A stretch of 64,000 nt of DNA from Euphorbia lathyris (Eukaryota > Streptophyta > Magnoliopsida > Malpighiales > Euphorbiaceae): assembly GCF_963576675.1 (NCBI RefSeq), contig NC_088914.1, forward strand, positions 22,485,001 to 22,549,000. The letters run 5' to 3'. The translations under genes were made by a program, and so were the position numbers. Numbering within the stretch: position 1 is the first letter of the stretch; each line of letters begins with the position of its first letter. Below the pieces are notes generated by a model. The model saw only the letters and a program-made list of their open reading frames with translations, had not been told where the DNA came from and made no database searches. This document shows positions 44,689 to 57,479 of the stretch, piece by piece.

Positions 44689-44754
44689 TTACGAGAGTCA
44701 GTCTTCCGCAAAACAAATCCTATAAAAATATCAGACGGTCTCAAACTTCCTTAT

Positions 44755-47700
44755 CAATACCCTCAGCTCACCAAAACCAATTATTCAAGTTGGTGTATTC
44801 GAATGAAGGCGTTACTCGGATGTCAAGATGTCTGGGATATAGTCGAAAAAGGCTATGTAGTCCCAGGTAACGAGGCAGCGTTGACACAGGCAGAAAAAGA
44901 TACTCTGCAGAAAAATCGCAAAAGCGATCAAAAGGCGCTTACTCTCATCCATCAAGGTTTGGATGAATTAATGTTCGAGAAAGTAGCCGAAGCTACGACC
45001 GCCAAACAAGCGTGGGAAATCCTACGAGTTTCTCTTCAAGGGGAGGAGAAAGTTAAAAAAGTTCGTTTGCAGATGCTGAGAGGAGAATTTGAGATGATGA
45101 GGATGAAAGAGACGGAAGCCATTAGTGATTACTCATCCCGAGTAAAATCTGTCGTAAATCAGATGCGGTAGTATGGAGAAAAAATTGAAGAGTCCAGAAT
45201 TGTTGAAAAAATTCTGCGATCACTACTACCAAAATTTGATTACGTAGTGGTGGCTATGGAGGAGTCCAGGGACATCAGCGAAATGTCCGTTGATGAAGTT
45301 GTAGGGTCACTACAAGCACGAGAGGAGCGGTTTGAGAAACGAAGAGAAGATTCCGCAGAACAAGTCTTAGCAACAAAGGCTGTGTTTAAAAATGGCGAAA
45401 GTAGTCAGTCCGGCAGAGGACGCGGAAGAGGTCGAGGAGGAAATGGTAGAGGACGAGGACGTGGCAGAAATCAAGGCAGAAATGAAAATGGCAACAACAA
45501 CAATGACAGAAGCACTCAATTCACCAGAGGCAGAGGAAGAGGCCGAGGACGCGGTCAAGGAAGAGGAAACTGGAGGCCGAATGAAGGACGTGACAAGTCC
45601 AATATTCAGTGTTATAATTGCTCCAAGTATGGTCACTACGCGGTAGAATGTTGGAGTCCGCCTAAGGAGGTAGAAGAGACTGCCAATAGTATTCAAGATG
45701 AGGAAGTAACTGGCACAGTGTTACTTACCTACGAAGGTGAAGAAAATCGCGAAAATAATATATGGTATCTTGACAATGCGGCAAGTAATCATATGTGTGG
45801 TGACAGAAAGATGTTCGTGGAGCTCTATGAATCCGTTCGCGGTAATGTTGTATTTGGAGATTCCTCCAAGGTTCCTATTACAGGCAAAGGAACAATTCTT
45901 ATTCGGCTCAAAAAAGGCGCTCACCAGTTTATTGATAATGTTTATTATGTTCCTAGCATGAAAAGCAATATTTTGAGTTTGGGACAATTACTGGAGAAAA
46001 ATTATGAAGTTCACATGGTAGACCGGAAACTACTCCTGTTAAATGAGAAAAAGGAGTTGATTGCACGAGTACCAATCGCGAAAAATAGAATGTTCACAAT
46101 TAACATTCAGACGAACGTGGCCAAATGTTTGAAAGCTTGCGTGCAAAGTCCTCATTGGCTTTGGCATCTGCGGTACGGACATCTCAATTTTGGAGGACTG
46201 AAGCAGTTGGGACAGAAGCAGATGGTAAACGGATTGCCTCATATTGACCAGCCTCATCAACTGTGTCAAGGATGTCTTGCTGGAAAACAATTCAGAACCA
46301 GTTTTCCAAAGGAGTCCATGTCAAGAGCAAAGGCGCCACTTGAGCTAGTTCACACAAACGTGTGTGGACCGATCACTCCACAGTCTCTTGGTAAAAATAA
46401 ATATTTTCTACTTTTCATTGATGATTATAGTAGAAAAACTTGGGTGTATTTTTTGAAGGAAAAAATAGAAGTATTTGAGACATTTAAAAAATTCAAAGTC
46501 CAAGTGGAGAAAGAAAGTGGTCATTTTATTAAGGCACTCAGATCAGACAGAGGCGGTGAATACATGTCCATCTCTTTCAAGCAATTTTGTGAAGATCATG
46601 GAATCCGTCATTTCCTTTCAGTCCCCAGATCACCTCAGCAAAATGGTGTAGTAGAAAGAAAGAACAGAACGGTGCTCAACATGGTGAGGAGCATGTTAAA
46701 AAGCAAAAATTTACCGAAGGAGTTATGGGCCAAAGCAGTGGACTGTGCTGTCTACCTGTTGAACAGATCACCAACTGTCAGTGTTTGGGATCAAACTCCA
46801 CAAGAAGCATGGAGTGGAATAAAACCCGGTATTTCTCATTTGCGTGTTTTTGGCAGTGTTGCTCATGTCCATGTACCAGATGAAGAACGCAAGAAGCTAG
46901 ATGATAAAAGCAAGAAATATTTGTTTGTGGGCTATTCAGAACATTCCAAAGGCTACAAAATGTTCGATCCTCAGACTCAGAAAATCATCATCAGTAGAGA
47001 TGTCACCATGGATGAAGAAGCAGTTTGGGACTGGATCGGTGAAAAAGAAAACAACTACAGTTTTTATCCTTTCATGGATGAAGACAATGATCAGGAAGAA
47101 CCAGCCACAGTCGCAGCCACAACACCAGCAACCAGTTCAACATCAGCAAGCTCATCCAGTTCGAGTTCGTCCTCGAGTGATGGAGACAGTTCAGATGAAC
47201 ATCCGCCCGGAAAGCCAAAAAAATTCATACCTATTAAAGATCTCTATGATGTAACAAGAAATCTCGATGATGAATAAACTCTTTATTGTCATTTTGTTAA
47301 TGATGAACCAACAGATCCAGAAGAAGCAATGAATGATGAAAAATGGAGACAAGCCATGGAAGAGGAGATTCATTCGATCGAGAAAAATAAAACATGGGAG
47401 CTGACATCACTTCCGGTCGGTCAAAAACCCATTGGAGTTAAATGGGTGTTCAAAGCAAAGAAAGATGCAAACTGTGAAATTGTCCGACATAAAGCAAGAT
47501 TGGTGGCGAAAGGGTTCAGTCAATGACCCGGAATTGACTATGATGAAGTTTTTGCTCCTGTTGCCAGAATGGAGAGTATCAGACTAGTAATTTCTGTAGC
47601 TGCTCAACACGGGTGGAGAATCCATCAAATGGACGTGAAATCTGCATTTCTCAACGGATATCTGGAAGAGGAAATTTATATCCAGCAACCACCTGGGTAT

Positions 47701-48831
47701 GTTGTGAAAGGTCAAGAAAATAAAGTGCTAAAATTGAAAAAGACACTTTATGGTCTTAAGCAAGCACCACGAGTCTGGAACAGTCGCATTGACAAATATT
47801 TTCAAGAAAATGGTTTTGTCAAATGCCCACATGAATATGCTTTGTATGCAAAGGTGAAAAACGGAGATATGTTACTTGTTTGTTTGTATGTGGATGATCT
47901 CATTTTTACAGGGAACAATCCTAATATGTTTGAAGAGTTCAAGAATACAATGGCTCGTGAGTTCGAGATGACTGACATTGGTCTAATGTCATATTATCTT
48001 GGCATTGAAGTGAAGCAGAATGACGACGAAATTTTTATTTCTCAAAGTGGTTTTGCGAAGGAGATCTTAAAGAAGTTCAAGATGGAAAATTGTAATTCCG
48101 TCAGCACGCCAGTCGAATGTGGAATCAAATTGACGAAAGATGAAGGTGGAGACAGAGTCAATCCGACATTATTCCGAAGCTTGGTTGGAAGTCTCAGATA
48201 TTTGACGTGTACGAGACCGGACATTCTCTATGGAGTTGGCTTAGTAAGTCGATACATGGAAGCCCCGACGGTGTCACATTGGAATGCAGCAAAAAGAATT
48301 CTCCGTTACGTGAAAGGTACAACTAATTTGGAATTATTTTATTCAAAAACTGACGATTTCAAATTAGTTGGATACTGTGATAGTGATTGGGCTGGTGACA
48401 AGGATGACCGAAAAAGTACAACTGGTTTTGTATTTTTTCTGGGTGATACTGCATTTACTTGGAGTTCAAAGAAGCAGGCAATTGTGACGCTGTCAACCTG
48501 TGAAGCTGAATATGTTGCTGCAACCTCATGTGTTTGTCATGCAATTTGGCTTCGAAAATTGCTTGAAGAATTTCAGATGACTCAAAATGATCCGACGGAG
48601 ATTTTTATCGATAATAAATCTGCACTGGCATTAGCGAAAAATCCAGTGTTTCATGATCGAAGTAAGCACATTGATACGAGGTATCATTTTATTCGTGAGT
48701 GTATTGAGCAAAAGGAGGTAGCATTGAAGTACGCGAAAACACAAGATCAGATTGCAGATATTTTCACGAAGCCGCTGAAGTATGATGTGTTCAGTCAATT
48801 AAGAGACCAATTGGGAGTCACGAAAAATTAA
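44755..48831 (+). pseudogene. Copia gag-pol, single frame with three in-frame stops
   Basis: All coding pieces share one frame. Gag: [18 protein letters not shown] to 45600, with an RGRGRGRG-rich segment and zinc knuckle CYNCSKYGHYAVEC. Protease: WYLDNAASNHMCG (DNAA instead of DTGA/DSGA). Integrase: WLWHLRYGH, FLLFIDDYSRKTW, RSDRGGEY, QQNGVVERKNRT. Reverse transcriptase: HQMDVKSAFLNG, LYVDDLIFTG. RNase H: GYCDSDWAGDKDDRKSTTG, STCEAEYVAA, DRSKHIDTRYHF. Stops: TAG 45169-45171 in gag, TAA 47275-47277 between integrase and reverse transcriptase, TGA 47524-47526 in the FSQ-PGIDY motif. No frameshift seen. No ATG precedes the conserved YSSW motif in frame, so the start codon may also be lost. Confidence 0.93.
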
Positions 48832-48843
48832 GTTTAAGAGGGC
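48831..48843 (+). other. Polypurine tract
   Basis: AAGTTTAAGAGGG lies directly before the 3' LTR, in the position of the plus-strand primer, just after the pol stop. Confidence 0.75.
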
Positions 48844-48844
48844 A

Positions 48845-49203
48845 TGTTAAAATATTAAACTTAATTTTAACTAAAGAATTAAAAAAAAAAAAAAAAGACA
48901 AGTTCACGTGAAGGTGAAGGTGAAGACAAGGAAGAATTCTTCCTTCAAAATGCATAAGTCAAATGCATTAAATTTTTGTTGAAAAAATAAAGAATAATGC
49001 ATGGTAGGTGTAGACTTATATGGGTGGTGTTCAAATTGTATGTGGTTTTTTCTTTTTAATGAATTCATGTGGTTATATATATATGTAAGTGCATTCCTTG
49101 TTTTTGATGTTGGAATAAAAAGAAACTAATTGAGTGATAATGTGCTTCAATCTTTAAATTATAGGTTGTTCAAATTATAATTTTAGTTCCTCAAGTTCCA
49201 ACA
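48845..49203 (+). repeat. 3' LTR of the young Copia element
   Basis: 359 bp, same ends as the 5' LTR; shorter A and AT runs explain the length difference. Confidence 0.95.
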
Positions 49204-50990
49204 GGATCTATCAGTTTTAATAACTAAATTGACCTGGTCAATTAATTAAATTTCGTTTCAGTACTCAAGAGTTTCAAGTAGCTTAAGTTAGAAATTTCAA
49301 ATTTGACTCTTAGTATACACCAAACATTAACCGTGGTCGAATTTTTTAATATTTAAACTAGCTCGTGTGTTGTCCTAAAATGTAAACACCAACCAATGAA
49401 CTAGAATCAAGTTGAAGTAAAATAGACAAGTCTAGGCACATCGGAATTATAAAATTTTATCTATTTTATCTATTTCTCTTTTCCCAAGATCCGTTAATCG
49501 TTATTTCATATAAAAGCGATTAAACAAGAGTACCTTTTCTGAAGATCTATCTACTATTGTAAAAAAAAGTTCCCACAACTTCTCAACTAAGTTTCACGAA
49601 CAATGGAATCAACAGAAAATAAAACGGTTAGTAATCAACCAATGAATATATAACAATCTAAATTGATTGTCTCTAAAGGAATCGACACGAGATCAAATGG
49701 AGAGTAAACGAAAGAGTAATTAAGACGGGATGATTTCGGAAGAACTAGCCTCCAATATTAGGGGAGGGGTCTATTTATAGACTTCTCAAATCCAAACTCT
49801 CGTTGTATTAGTTAATTAATTAAATTAGAATCCAATTCGGAATAGGATTACTAATTAGATAATGGCTTAATGCTTCTCCAGCCCATTTAACTTGTCCAAA
49901 TTGGTCATTTTACCCCTCCAACTCATCGAATGTCCTATTTACCCCCTTAACTCCATAAAAATGGTATTTCTCACTCGCTTAACTTGTCCAAATTTGTCAT
50001 TTTACTCCTTCTCAACTCATCGAATATCCTATTTACCCCCTTAACTTCATAAAAGTTGTATTTCTCACCACTTATGATCCTATTTACCCTCTTAACTCTA
50101 TAAAAATGGTATTTCTTATCCATTTATAGTAGTCAAAATAGTTGAAAAGAGAAGAACGAATAAAAAATACAAATAACAAGAACATTAATATAAACAAGTT
50201 AAATACATTATATGTAGGGATAATGTACCAAAACATGCCTATGATTTTTGGGGAAGTATCAATTTAGGTTCCACTTACAAAATAGCATAAATATAGGTTT
50301 AACGTTTAAAAAAAGTTATCAATTTAGGCTTCGATAACAGATTGTAAGGGGTGACAAATACCACTTTTATGGAGTTAAGAGGCAAATAGAACATTCTATG
50401 AGTTGGGGGGATAAATGGACAAGTTGAGGGGGTGAGAAATACCACTTTTATGGAGTTAAGTGGGGTAAATAGGACATTCAATGAGTTGAGGGGGTTAAAT
50501 TACCAATTTAGACAAGTTAAGGGGGCTAGGGAAGCATTAGGTCTTAGATAATTAAATAAATAATTATTATTATCTTAATCATATCCTAATATAATTCGAT
50601 AATAATTCTAATCCAATTAGATATTAATTTATGTTAGGGATAATTAATTAGAGTTATAATCATATTAAAACTTCTAATTAACATTATCACATAATCATAT
50701 AATTTAATTTACAATTATAATCCAATTACAATTATCAATTAAATTATTTAGTCTCATTAACATATAAATTTTGGCCCATATGTACCTTTCCCTCTAAATT
50801 ACAAATCCATCATCGGGTTCCAAGTCTCATGTATGACCTATTAGGTTCTTATTGCTACTAGCCGTATATATTTATCAGAAGTAATTCAACCTGATTAATT
50901 TCAACTTATATATAACAGAATGACTTCGCGAGCTGTTACTAGTAGAACCTTAGACATTTCCCCAGTGCAATAAGAAGCCAGGTTGAATAT
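49204..50990. repeat. Tandem-duplicated segment, copy 2
   Basis: Partner of 39866-40642 plus 43618-43916. It lacks the MULE but carries a MITE at 49864. The homology ends at about 50965 after TAGAACCTTAGAYATT. No coding sequence is recognised. Confidence 0.82.
49864..50543. mobile_element. MULE-type MITE with perfect 9-bp target duplication
   Basis: 680 bp; left end GGCTTAATGCTTCTCCAGCC and right end mirrored (GACCTAATGCTTCCCTAGCC on the other strand), arms over 100 bp. TTAGATAAT is duplicated exactly at 49855-49863 and 50544-50552. The paralogous site near 40495-40510 is empty. The arms contain diverged subrepeats (ACTCATCGAATRTCCTATTT occurs twice in the left arm). Confidence 0.93.
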
Positions 50991-51672
50991 TGACGTTTAC
51001 CTTTCCGCATGAGGTCTAGTATAATTCGATCTTTTATCAATTATATCCTTCAGACAATTCTTATAACCATGGAACGTATCATGTTACATATAACGAAGAG
51101 TATGTTATATTTGTCCAGGTCGAATTAACTCTAAAAGATAAGTTAAGTGAAATCTCCATTTCTACTCTTAACCATATCACCTTGCAAGGATTTCAGTCAA
51201 TTAGCGGCCCTTTGGATATATCTCCTATTTATCAGGAGTGACAAATGTTCAATCTATATCTTTAACTATCATACAATTACTTTATGTGATACCCAACCCT
51301 GCTCTCACACACCCCAGGGCCTCCCTGTAGTGGATCGTGTTCGCACAGAATCAAAGTATCACACTCCACAACCCAGAATCACTAATTAACGATTGTTTGA
51401 GTCTGAGGATTACTTATACCTACTAACACTAATGAGTTGAACAGTTGACACTTAGATAAATCTATCCATACTGTTATCTCAAGTCGAGTCCCAATTCTAA
51501 TGAACTCCTTCACCGGATCCATATAACTGTCTCGATATCTTCATATCTAAAGCTTGTGAGATCAAGTCTCTGTCTCGACAGAAAACACTGTTACATGCAA
51601 GTCTCAACAGTAATATGCCAACCCCTTTAACATATTACTTGACTTGGTTTGATTTTAAGTTTATTGACTTAT
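50991..51672. other. Non-coding stretch, possibly retroelement-derived
   Basis: No coding-like frame. The composition is less AT-biased than its surroundings (for example CCCAACCCTGCTCTCACACA and TCCTTCACCGGATCCATATA), suggesting it is part of a repeat family, but I see no terminal repeats. Confidence 0.4.
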
Positions 51673-53078
51673 TGTTGGGTGAATTCCACAAGTGCACGGT
51701 TTCGCTTGTAGTAATAAAAAATATCGATCATACAAAGAATGTCTGATAATTTGATTAAAAATTATTGTTTTGATTAAATTCGTTTTCTCGAGGTTCATAG
51801 AAAATCGTTAATGGTTTAAAAGGTTTCTAATTCTAATTTTGGTTATAGTTGAGATTACAATTTATAGAAATCATATTTAGATTAAAGTTCATTTCAAGGC
51901 TTATTTATACTAAGCCAAAACACAACTTATAACTTTGATTTGTTTAAAAAGATATAATAAATTATCAATTAATGCAATTTAAAGAAATTGAACTGTAATC
52001 AATCTATACCCTTCGGTCTAAGACTGAAAACCTTAATCAAATTCGGAATCTAAACCCGATTATTCGTATTACCGTCTAAATCCGAATTTGCTTAAGTGTT
52101 CAACAAAGTTTGCATTGGAAAATAGCAAATTTCTTTCTAAATGTTTTTGTATGAAAACACCCATTAGAATACTTAAAGAATATCGGTAAATCAAACTTTC
52201 AATAAAACAATAGTGAAAATGGAATTGCATTAAAAATATATTTATTAGTTTGAATTGAAACGTCACAAGTTAACAGAGAAGAAGAAGTTTGATTGGCATT
52301 TGACTACATTGAGTTCTGGGTTGTCAATCCTTTACTCAACTTCGTAGGTTTGTCAGACCGTGGGTCCCTCCAATACTGGTTTCTCTCGCTGAATCCTCGA
52401 AATAACACCTTTTCGGTCACTACAGAGTATAAACTCGACTTGAGTAAACTCTAATGTAAACAATAAAATCTATACATTTTATCTCTAACTATTTGCACAA
52501 CTTGTAACTTTGTTTAACAAGTTTGTATCACCAAAAACAACAACATGAAATCTAAATTTCTTCCTCTATTTATAATATTGCAAGAGGTGTGTTGAAGAGA
52601 CGTGTCCGTTGGTGAAGAGTTGCCTCTATCCGGATGAAAGGACGTGTCGCTTGAAGATTTAAATATGTAAAATGTGCCTAAAACACTTGTTGTCCATGTA
52701 GAGATTTCAAGAATCTCAATAGAGACTTAGGGAAGAGGAAGGAGGGAAATTCACGTTGCTGGCTTGTTGGACGCGTGTCGCGATCGAGATTTTCATAATC
52801 TCGGTCGCGACAGAGACTTGTCATCACTTCCTTGTTTGTGTGCTGAAAATATCTGACGGGAGTTTTGATTCACATATGCATCTTCCACTGAAAACTGGAT
52901 TTCTTACTCATTTCTACACCATTTTAGCTCATATTTGGATTTTTCCAAATAATTAACACCTTGCACACAAGTAACAAATACCAACGTAAAATCATTCCAA
53001 AATAATATAATTAATGTATTTTTCACATGAAATTGACATATTTATGCATGTTATTTTAGGTATATTTTGGGCTTATCA
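51673..53078 (-). repeat. 3' LTR of an Athila-like gypsy element
   Basis: On the minus strand it begins TGATAAGCCCAAAATATACC and ends CACCCAACA, preceded by the purine-rich AAGTGTGGGAGATT (53079-53092), a typical polypurine tract. Length about 1.4 kb, long as in Athila/Tat-type elements. It contains an imperfect palindrome GTCGCGATCGAGATT..AATCTCGGTCGCGAC at 52777-52810. The other LTR is not visible. Confidence 0.75.
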
Positions 53079-54419
53079 AATCTCCCACACTTAAGTTTTT
53101 GCTAGTCCCGAGCAAAATTATCATCAAATTTATCCTTCAAACGATCTTTAAAAATAAAATACATTTCCACATAACATTTTTAAATTAGTTAAACAAAAGA
53201 TGAATTTCTTTAAGGCAAATTTATACGCAAAACATCAAACTAGCTAGGATAAAAGTGATTATCATCTGACTTGGATTGCAATTTTTATAATCAAGCATTC
53301 GGGACGGGTGAAAGCACGCATGTTTTTTTTTATCTTCGGTCTCAAGACATTTCTAAGTACACAAATTTTCTTTTCCCAAACTACACTATCTAATATATAT
53401 ATAAATTTTTGTTAATTTATTTTCTAGTCACGTCCATGATAAGGATGGTCTCAACTGTGACTTTATGAATTTATTTATTTTAAATTTGTGCCCGCTTAAG
53501 AGGTCCCAACCATGCCATTGGTGGATGCAATCGTGCCTTTAAACTTAGACACGCCATTTTGCTTATAGTTTTTGTTTTAACGTTCCTTTCATACCTCGAT
53601 CGTGATAAGGGTGGTCGCAACCGTGGCCAAAAATACCATTTTATTTATTTGTCTTCCTTTTCATTCCTCGACTATGACATATGGTCGCAATCGTGGCCAA
53701 AAGTTAAGATAACGATTACTTAATTAATTCAATATGAGTTATAAATAAATAAAATTTTAATGTGGGAAAGAAAAGAGTATCTTCATCCTATATTGACCTA
53801 AATCAACATGTATTATGGCTATAGTTTCCCTAAAAACTTCAATTGATTTTTAAAGTAAGATGAAATCAAACTAAGCAAAAGCTAAAAAAATGTTAGTTTG
53901 ATTGCCTATAAACCTAATTGAAAAATAGAAATAAGAATTATATTTATCATGCATTGGCATAATATAAAAGAAAAATCGAATTAAAGAATTTATTACTTAT
54001 ATACATTCACTCGAGATTTTTTTTTTATAAAATCGTTTCGGAGATTTGTAATAAATATTTGATTACCCTTGTAGAAATATTTAACTATTTCTAACATATT
54101 TATAACCTTAAAAAGCATAATTTATTATTAGGATAAAATTAATTTTTTAGCATATGTATATTTATGATTTTTTTTACATAGGCAAAAATATGTAAATATG
54201 TATGCAAAAATATAAAACAAGCATTCGTACTAAAAAAATAAGCAAGCATTCGTACTCAAAATAAGTAAATGAAATATCGCCTCCTACACTTAAATTGGAC
54301 AATGTCCTCACTGTGCAAAAATTGATAAATCATAAAAGATAGAGTACGAAATTAAAACATGTACTAAATAAACATAAAATGAAAATAAAATTATTCAAAA
54401 AGTAAGGAAAGATAAAAAC
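53079..54419 (-). other. Internal non-coding region of the Athila-like element
   Basis: No coding-like frame. It contains repeated phrases around 53440-53700 (ACGTCCATGATAAGGATGGT, CGTGATAAGGGTGGTCGCAA, TATGGTCGCAATCGTGGCC) that look like diverged copies of a short unit. It lies between ORF1-like sequence and the 3' LTR. Confidence 0.55.
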
Positions 54420-55515
54420 ATATGAATGTGAAGGAGAATCTGGTGGAGATGGTGTCAACTCGACTCCTTGGCGGTGGAAATACGATAATAACCAACGACG
54501 AGTGGATTTGTTCTCCTTTAGCAAATTGTTGATGTTTTCGTCAACTTCATCAATCCTTAAGTTCATTTGTCTATTGTTGTGCGAGTTGCGGGAATGGCGC
54601 CAACAACCGTATACTTGATCCAAGACACATTGCCAATCCACAACTTCATCTACATTGGCCCTGACATCTTCACGTGGTGCCTCGTCTTAATGCCTTTCCT
54701 CATCCTCAACAACATTCGCACCCTCATTATCTTCCTCTTGAATACCTTGCCCATGTGAACTCGAAGTACCAACACCGAAACTTGCAAATAAACTAGCCAG
54801 CCTAGCCTCGTAAGATCTAATTGAAGGCGAACCTTGGCTAACCACTAAATTAGCTCATAAAAGTGCGGCATAATCCAACATCGGAAAATAATCATGAGTA
54901 AGTGATTGAAATTACTCCAAACTACCCGTAGCACCCAAAATAATGCCCATAATCAAATTACCCAAAAGAACTTGCTTATTAGTTGAAACGGAGGCACAGA
55001 CTAAATTGTCAAAAATCATTCCAAAGCTATATACCACCAAACCCTTAAAAATGCAATCCAAAACAAATAAATCCCGACTTTGTACCTTAGACCCTTCAAC
55101 ATGCCCAAAAAGAGAATAGGATAAAAATTTATAGAAATAGAAAATGAAATTATCCTTAATGAGCTTGCTTGAAGTGTTCTTGGGATTAAATCCATCCAAA
55201 TTCGTCAAATATTTCCAAACCGGATTGGTTTGAAATTTTTTAGGCTTAGCATAAAAATTGCTTTTAGGAAAGCCAAACCAAATACCCATCTCCGCATACC
55301 AAATCTTATAAGTTTAACCTAAATTCCTAAATGTAAGCCTCTATAGCAAAATCCAAAAAGAGAATATCGTGAAACATGATCTTTGGCCCAAAAAAGGTGC
55401 TTTATACCGCTTCCCTTCCTCATCTGAAGCAATGGCGAATGGGCCCATATTCAACACGCAAACGATTATTAGAGGTAGAGGAAACCTTGTGAGCAACCTT
55501 CTTATGTCTAGGCAT
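54420..55515 (-). pseudogene. Athila ORF1-like gene, copy 1
   Basis: Starts at ATG 55515 (MPRHKKVAHKVSSTSNN). The best stretch (55289-54912) contains FLSYSLFGHVEGSKVQSRDL and KQVLLGNLIMGIILGA, resembling the Arabidopsis retrotransposon ORF1 family of unknown function carried by Athila elements near the 3' LTR. Further down, DEVDENINNLLKENKSTRRW and YFHRQGVELTPSPPDSPS follow the same protein's C-terminus. Several stops and frame changes. Its position next to the 3' LTR agrees with the family. Confidence 0.65.
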
Positions 55516-56248
55516 GGTGTATAAATTTCAGATTTTATGAGTGAAAAATAGAGAAATTGTGAAAAAAAATAGAAAAAATGGAGGGTTAGGTTATGGAGTT
55601 TGTGTTTGGGGGAAGAAGATGAATAGTAAAAAGGTGTATGGAAAATCAAAATTCTTAAATGGGAAAAAAGTGTGTTGGATAGGTGAAAAATTGGTATATA
55701 TTAAATGTGATTTGATGTGGAAGAAGAAAAAGTGTTTGAATTAGAGAAGAAAATGGAAAATGGTCAAATTTTAAGCAATTTTTGCTGAAAAATCGAGAAT
55801 CTCGATCGCAACACACGATACTCACTGAGAAATAAATCGCTGCTTAAGTTTCTGGCTTGCTGGTCATGCAAAGATTCTGGAAATCTCGTACGAGATTTTT
55901 GAGCTGTTAGCCAAAATCTTGTATTTTTTTACATTTTCAACTTATAAAAATTATTGTTTCTTGCACTATAATGTTCCTTTAATGATATTTAAACCTGTAA
56001 AAACTAAAAAACAAAACTAAAAATTAAATAAAAGATTAGCCTTAAGGGCTTTCCTTAAACTAAGAGTTTAAAAATAAATAATTTCATTAAAAATGGAACA
56101 TATATACACAATCATAAAAATTGAAAATATGCAAACTAAAACATAGAAACATATTTATAGAGAATAACATTCTAAACACAACAAAACAAATCTAATCTTC
56201 GTCTTTATTAATTGAAATTTCTCAAACTTGTGCCCGGTTCATTTTTAC
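55516..56248 (-). other. Spacer between the two ORF1-like copies
   Basis: AT-rich. It contains AATCGAGAATCTCGATCGCAAC near 55792, a diverged copy of the palindrome seen in the LTR (52777) and at 56880. Confidence 0.5.
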
Positions 56249-56630
56249 TTATATTGTTAATTGTCTCTCTTGTGAAGAAAGAAACTGTGGACCAAGACGA
56301 AATTCACGTTTGACAAGTCTTTCGTTCTCTAAGAACTCGAAATCAAGGACGGGGAATGGTTCATTCTCGCTCCAAGGAACGGAAATTGTGCCCTTGGCAC
56401 CTTGAATAATTCCACAAACTAAATTCACATACCCAATTTTATTATTCTTTGAACGTGAGGTACATATCAAACCTTCCATCAAAATTTTTGAAGAATCAAC
56501 AACATTGCTTTGCAGAATATCTCCCAAAACATATAAGTCTATGTCACGGACTACATTTCCATAAACACATCCAAAAATATTATAACAGAGATATTTAAAA
56601 ATGGAGTTGGATTTAATTAGTTTATTTAAT
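56249..56630 (-). pseudogene. Athila ORF1-like gene, copy 2 (partial)
   Basis: Minus-strand frame reading KLIKSNSIFKYLCYNIFG, VVRDIDLYVLGDILQ and NKIGYVNLVCGIIQGAKGTI aligns residue for residue with the core of copy 1 (KLIKDNFIFYFYKFLSYSLF, SRDLFVLDCIFK, NKQVLLGNLIMGIILGATGS), but at low identity. It is therefore a diverged paralogue of copy 1, about 1.3 kb upstream of it. It ends in TAA at 56249. Confidence 0.6.
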
Positions 56631-57479
56631 GTGGATCAAAAAGTGTTTGGTGTTTAAAACTGATCAATCATAAAATAAGGATTTCAGAAAATCTGAGAAA
56701 TGAAAAAGAATGTAAGTATGAAAAATATGTAAAGATTTTAATTTATAGGTTTCAATCCAAAAATCATGACTATTGAAAAATGAAAAGGTGCCTTTTAGTG
56801 AAAATAAAATGAAAAATTTAGAAATTAAATGCTCAAAGAAAGAGAAAGAAATTGATTTTCTTCTCTGAATACTACGCGTGTCGCGATCGAAAATTCAGAA
56901 TCTCGATCGCGACGGACCCTTGCCAATTGCCATGGAGAGCTTCGCCAGTCATTCCCTTTTTCTCTGTTTAGATTTTAAAATCTTTGCACAAGCAAAAATT
57001 CATCTAAAGCTTAAAAATAAAAATCTCAAATGAGATTTTAAAAATCTCGGCATAAGCAGAAATTCATCTAACTCTAAACAAAAGTCAGTGATGAGATTTT
57101 TAAAATCTAAAGACAATTTTCTAATTAATTACTAGTAGTTACGATACCTAAATCATTTTTTACATCTTTTAATGAACAAATTTATTATTTCTAATCTAAC
57201 TATTATTTTCTAACCTAAAGACTAATGTGTAAATTAAACTAACTATGAAATGTAAAAATTAAAATACGAAAAACTAAAGTCTTTTGCAATGCCCTTTAGG
57301 GCTTGTTTGGTGTTTCAGATTCCATAATTACTTCTGATAGTGATGATGTCATTTATGACTCTCTAATTGATGCGTCGTTTTCCTCCTAAAGCATTTATTA
57401 CCTCCTAGTAATAAGTGCTTTAGATGAATTAAAAAACTCTTCATTTTCATTTTCTTCCATAAATTGTAGTATAACTACA
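56631..57479 (-). other. Upstream part of the Athila-like element, no gene seen
   Basis: AT-rich, with the palindromic GTCGCGATCGAAAATT..AATCTCGATCGCGAC at 56879-56913 and three TGAGATTTTWAAAATCT segments (57030-57110). Gag-pol of this element is not present; its boundary here is undefined. Confidence 0.5.

Larger units (their letters stand above)
44299..49203 (+). mobile_element. Young complete Ty1/Copia element
   Basis: 4905 bp with both LTRs (44299-44669 and 48845-49203), primer binding site, gag-pol in one frame and polypurine tract. The left flank base group AAATC and right flank GGATC match at only three of five positions, so the target duplication is unclear. The paralogous segment near 39866 lacks the insertion. 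LTRs differ by eye at two substitutions (GATAAGG/GACAAGG and GCTTAAATC/GCTTCAATC) and in the lengths of an A run and an AT run. Confidence 0.95.

Noticed and set aside
45367..45696. Ser/Thr/Ala-rich minus-strand frame
   Set aside because: Complement of the Arg/Gly-rich gag coding sequence of the Copia element.
44294..49208. Perfect 5-bp target duplication for the young Copia
   Set aside because: The flanks AAATC and GGATC agree at only three of five bases; the insertion is instead supported by the empty paralogous site.
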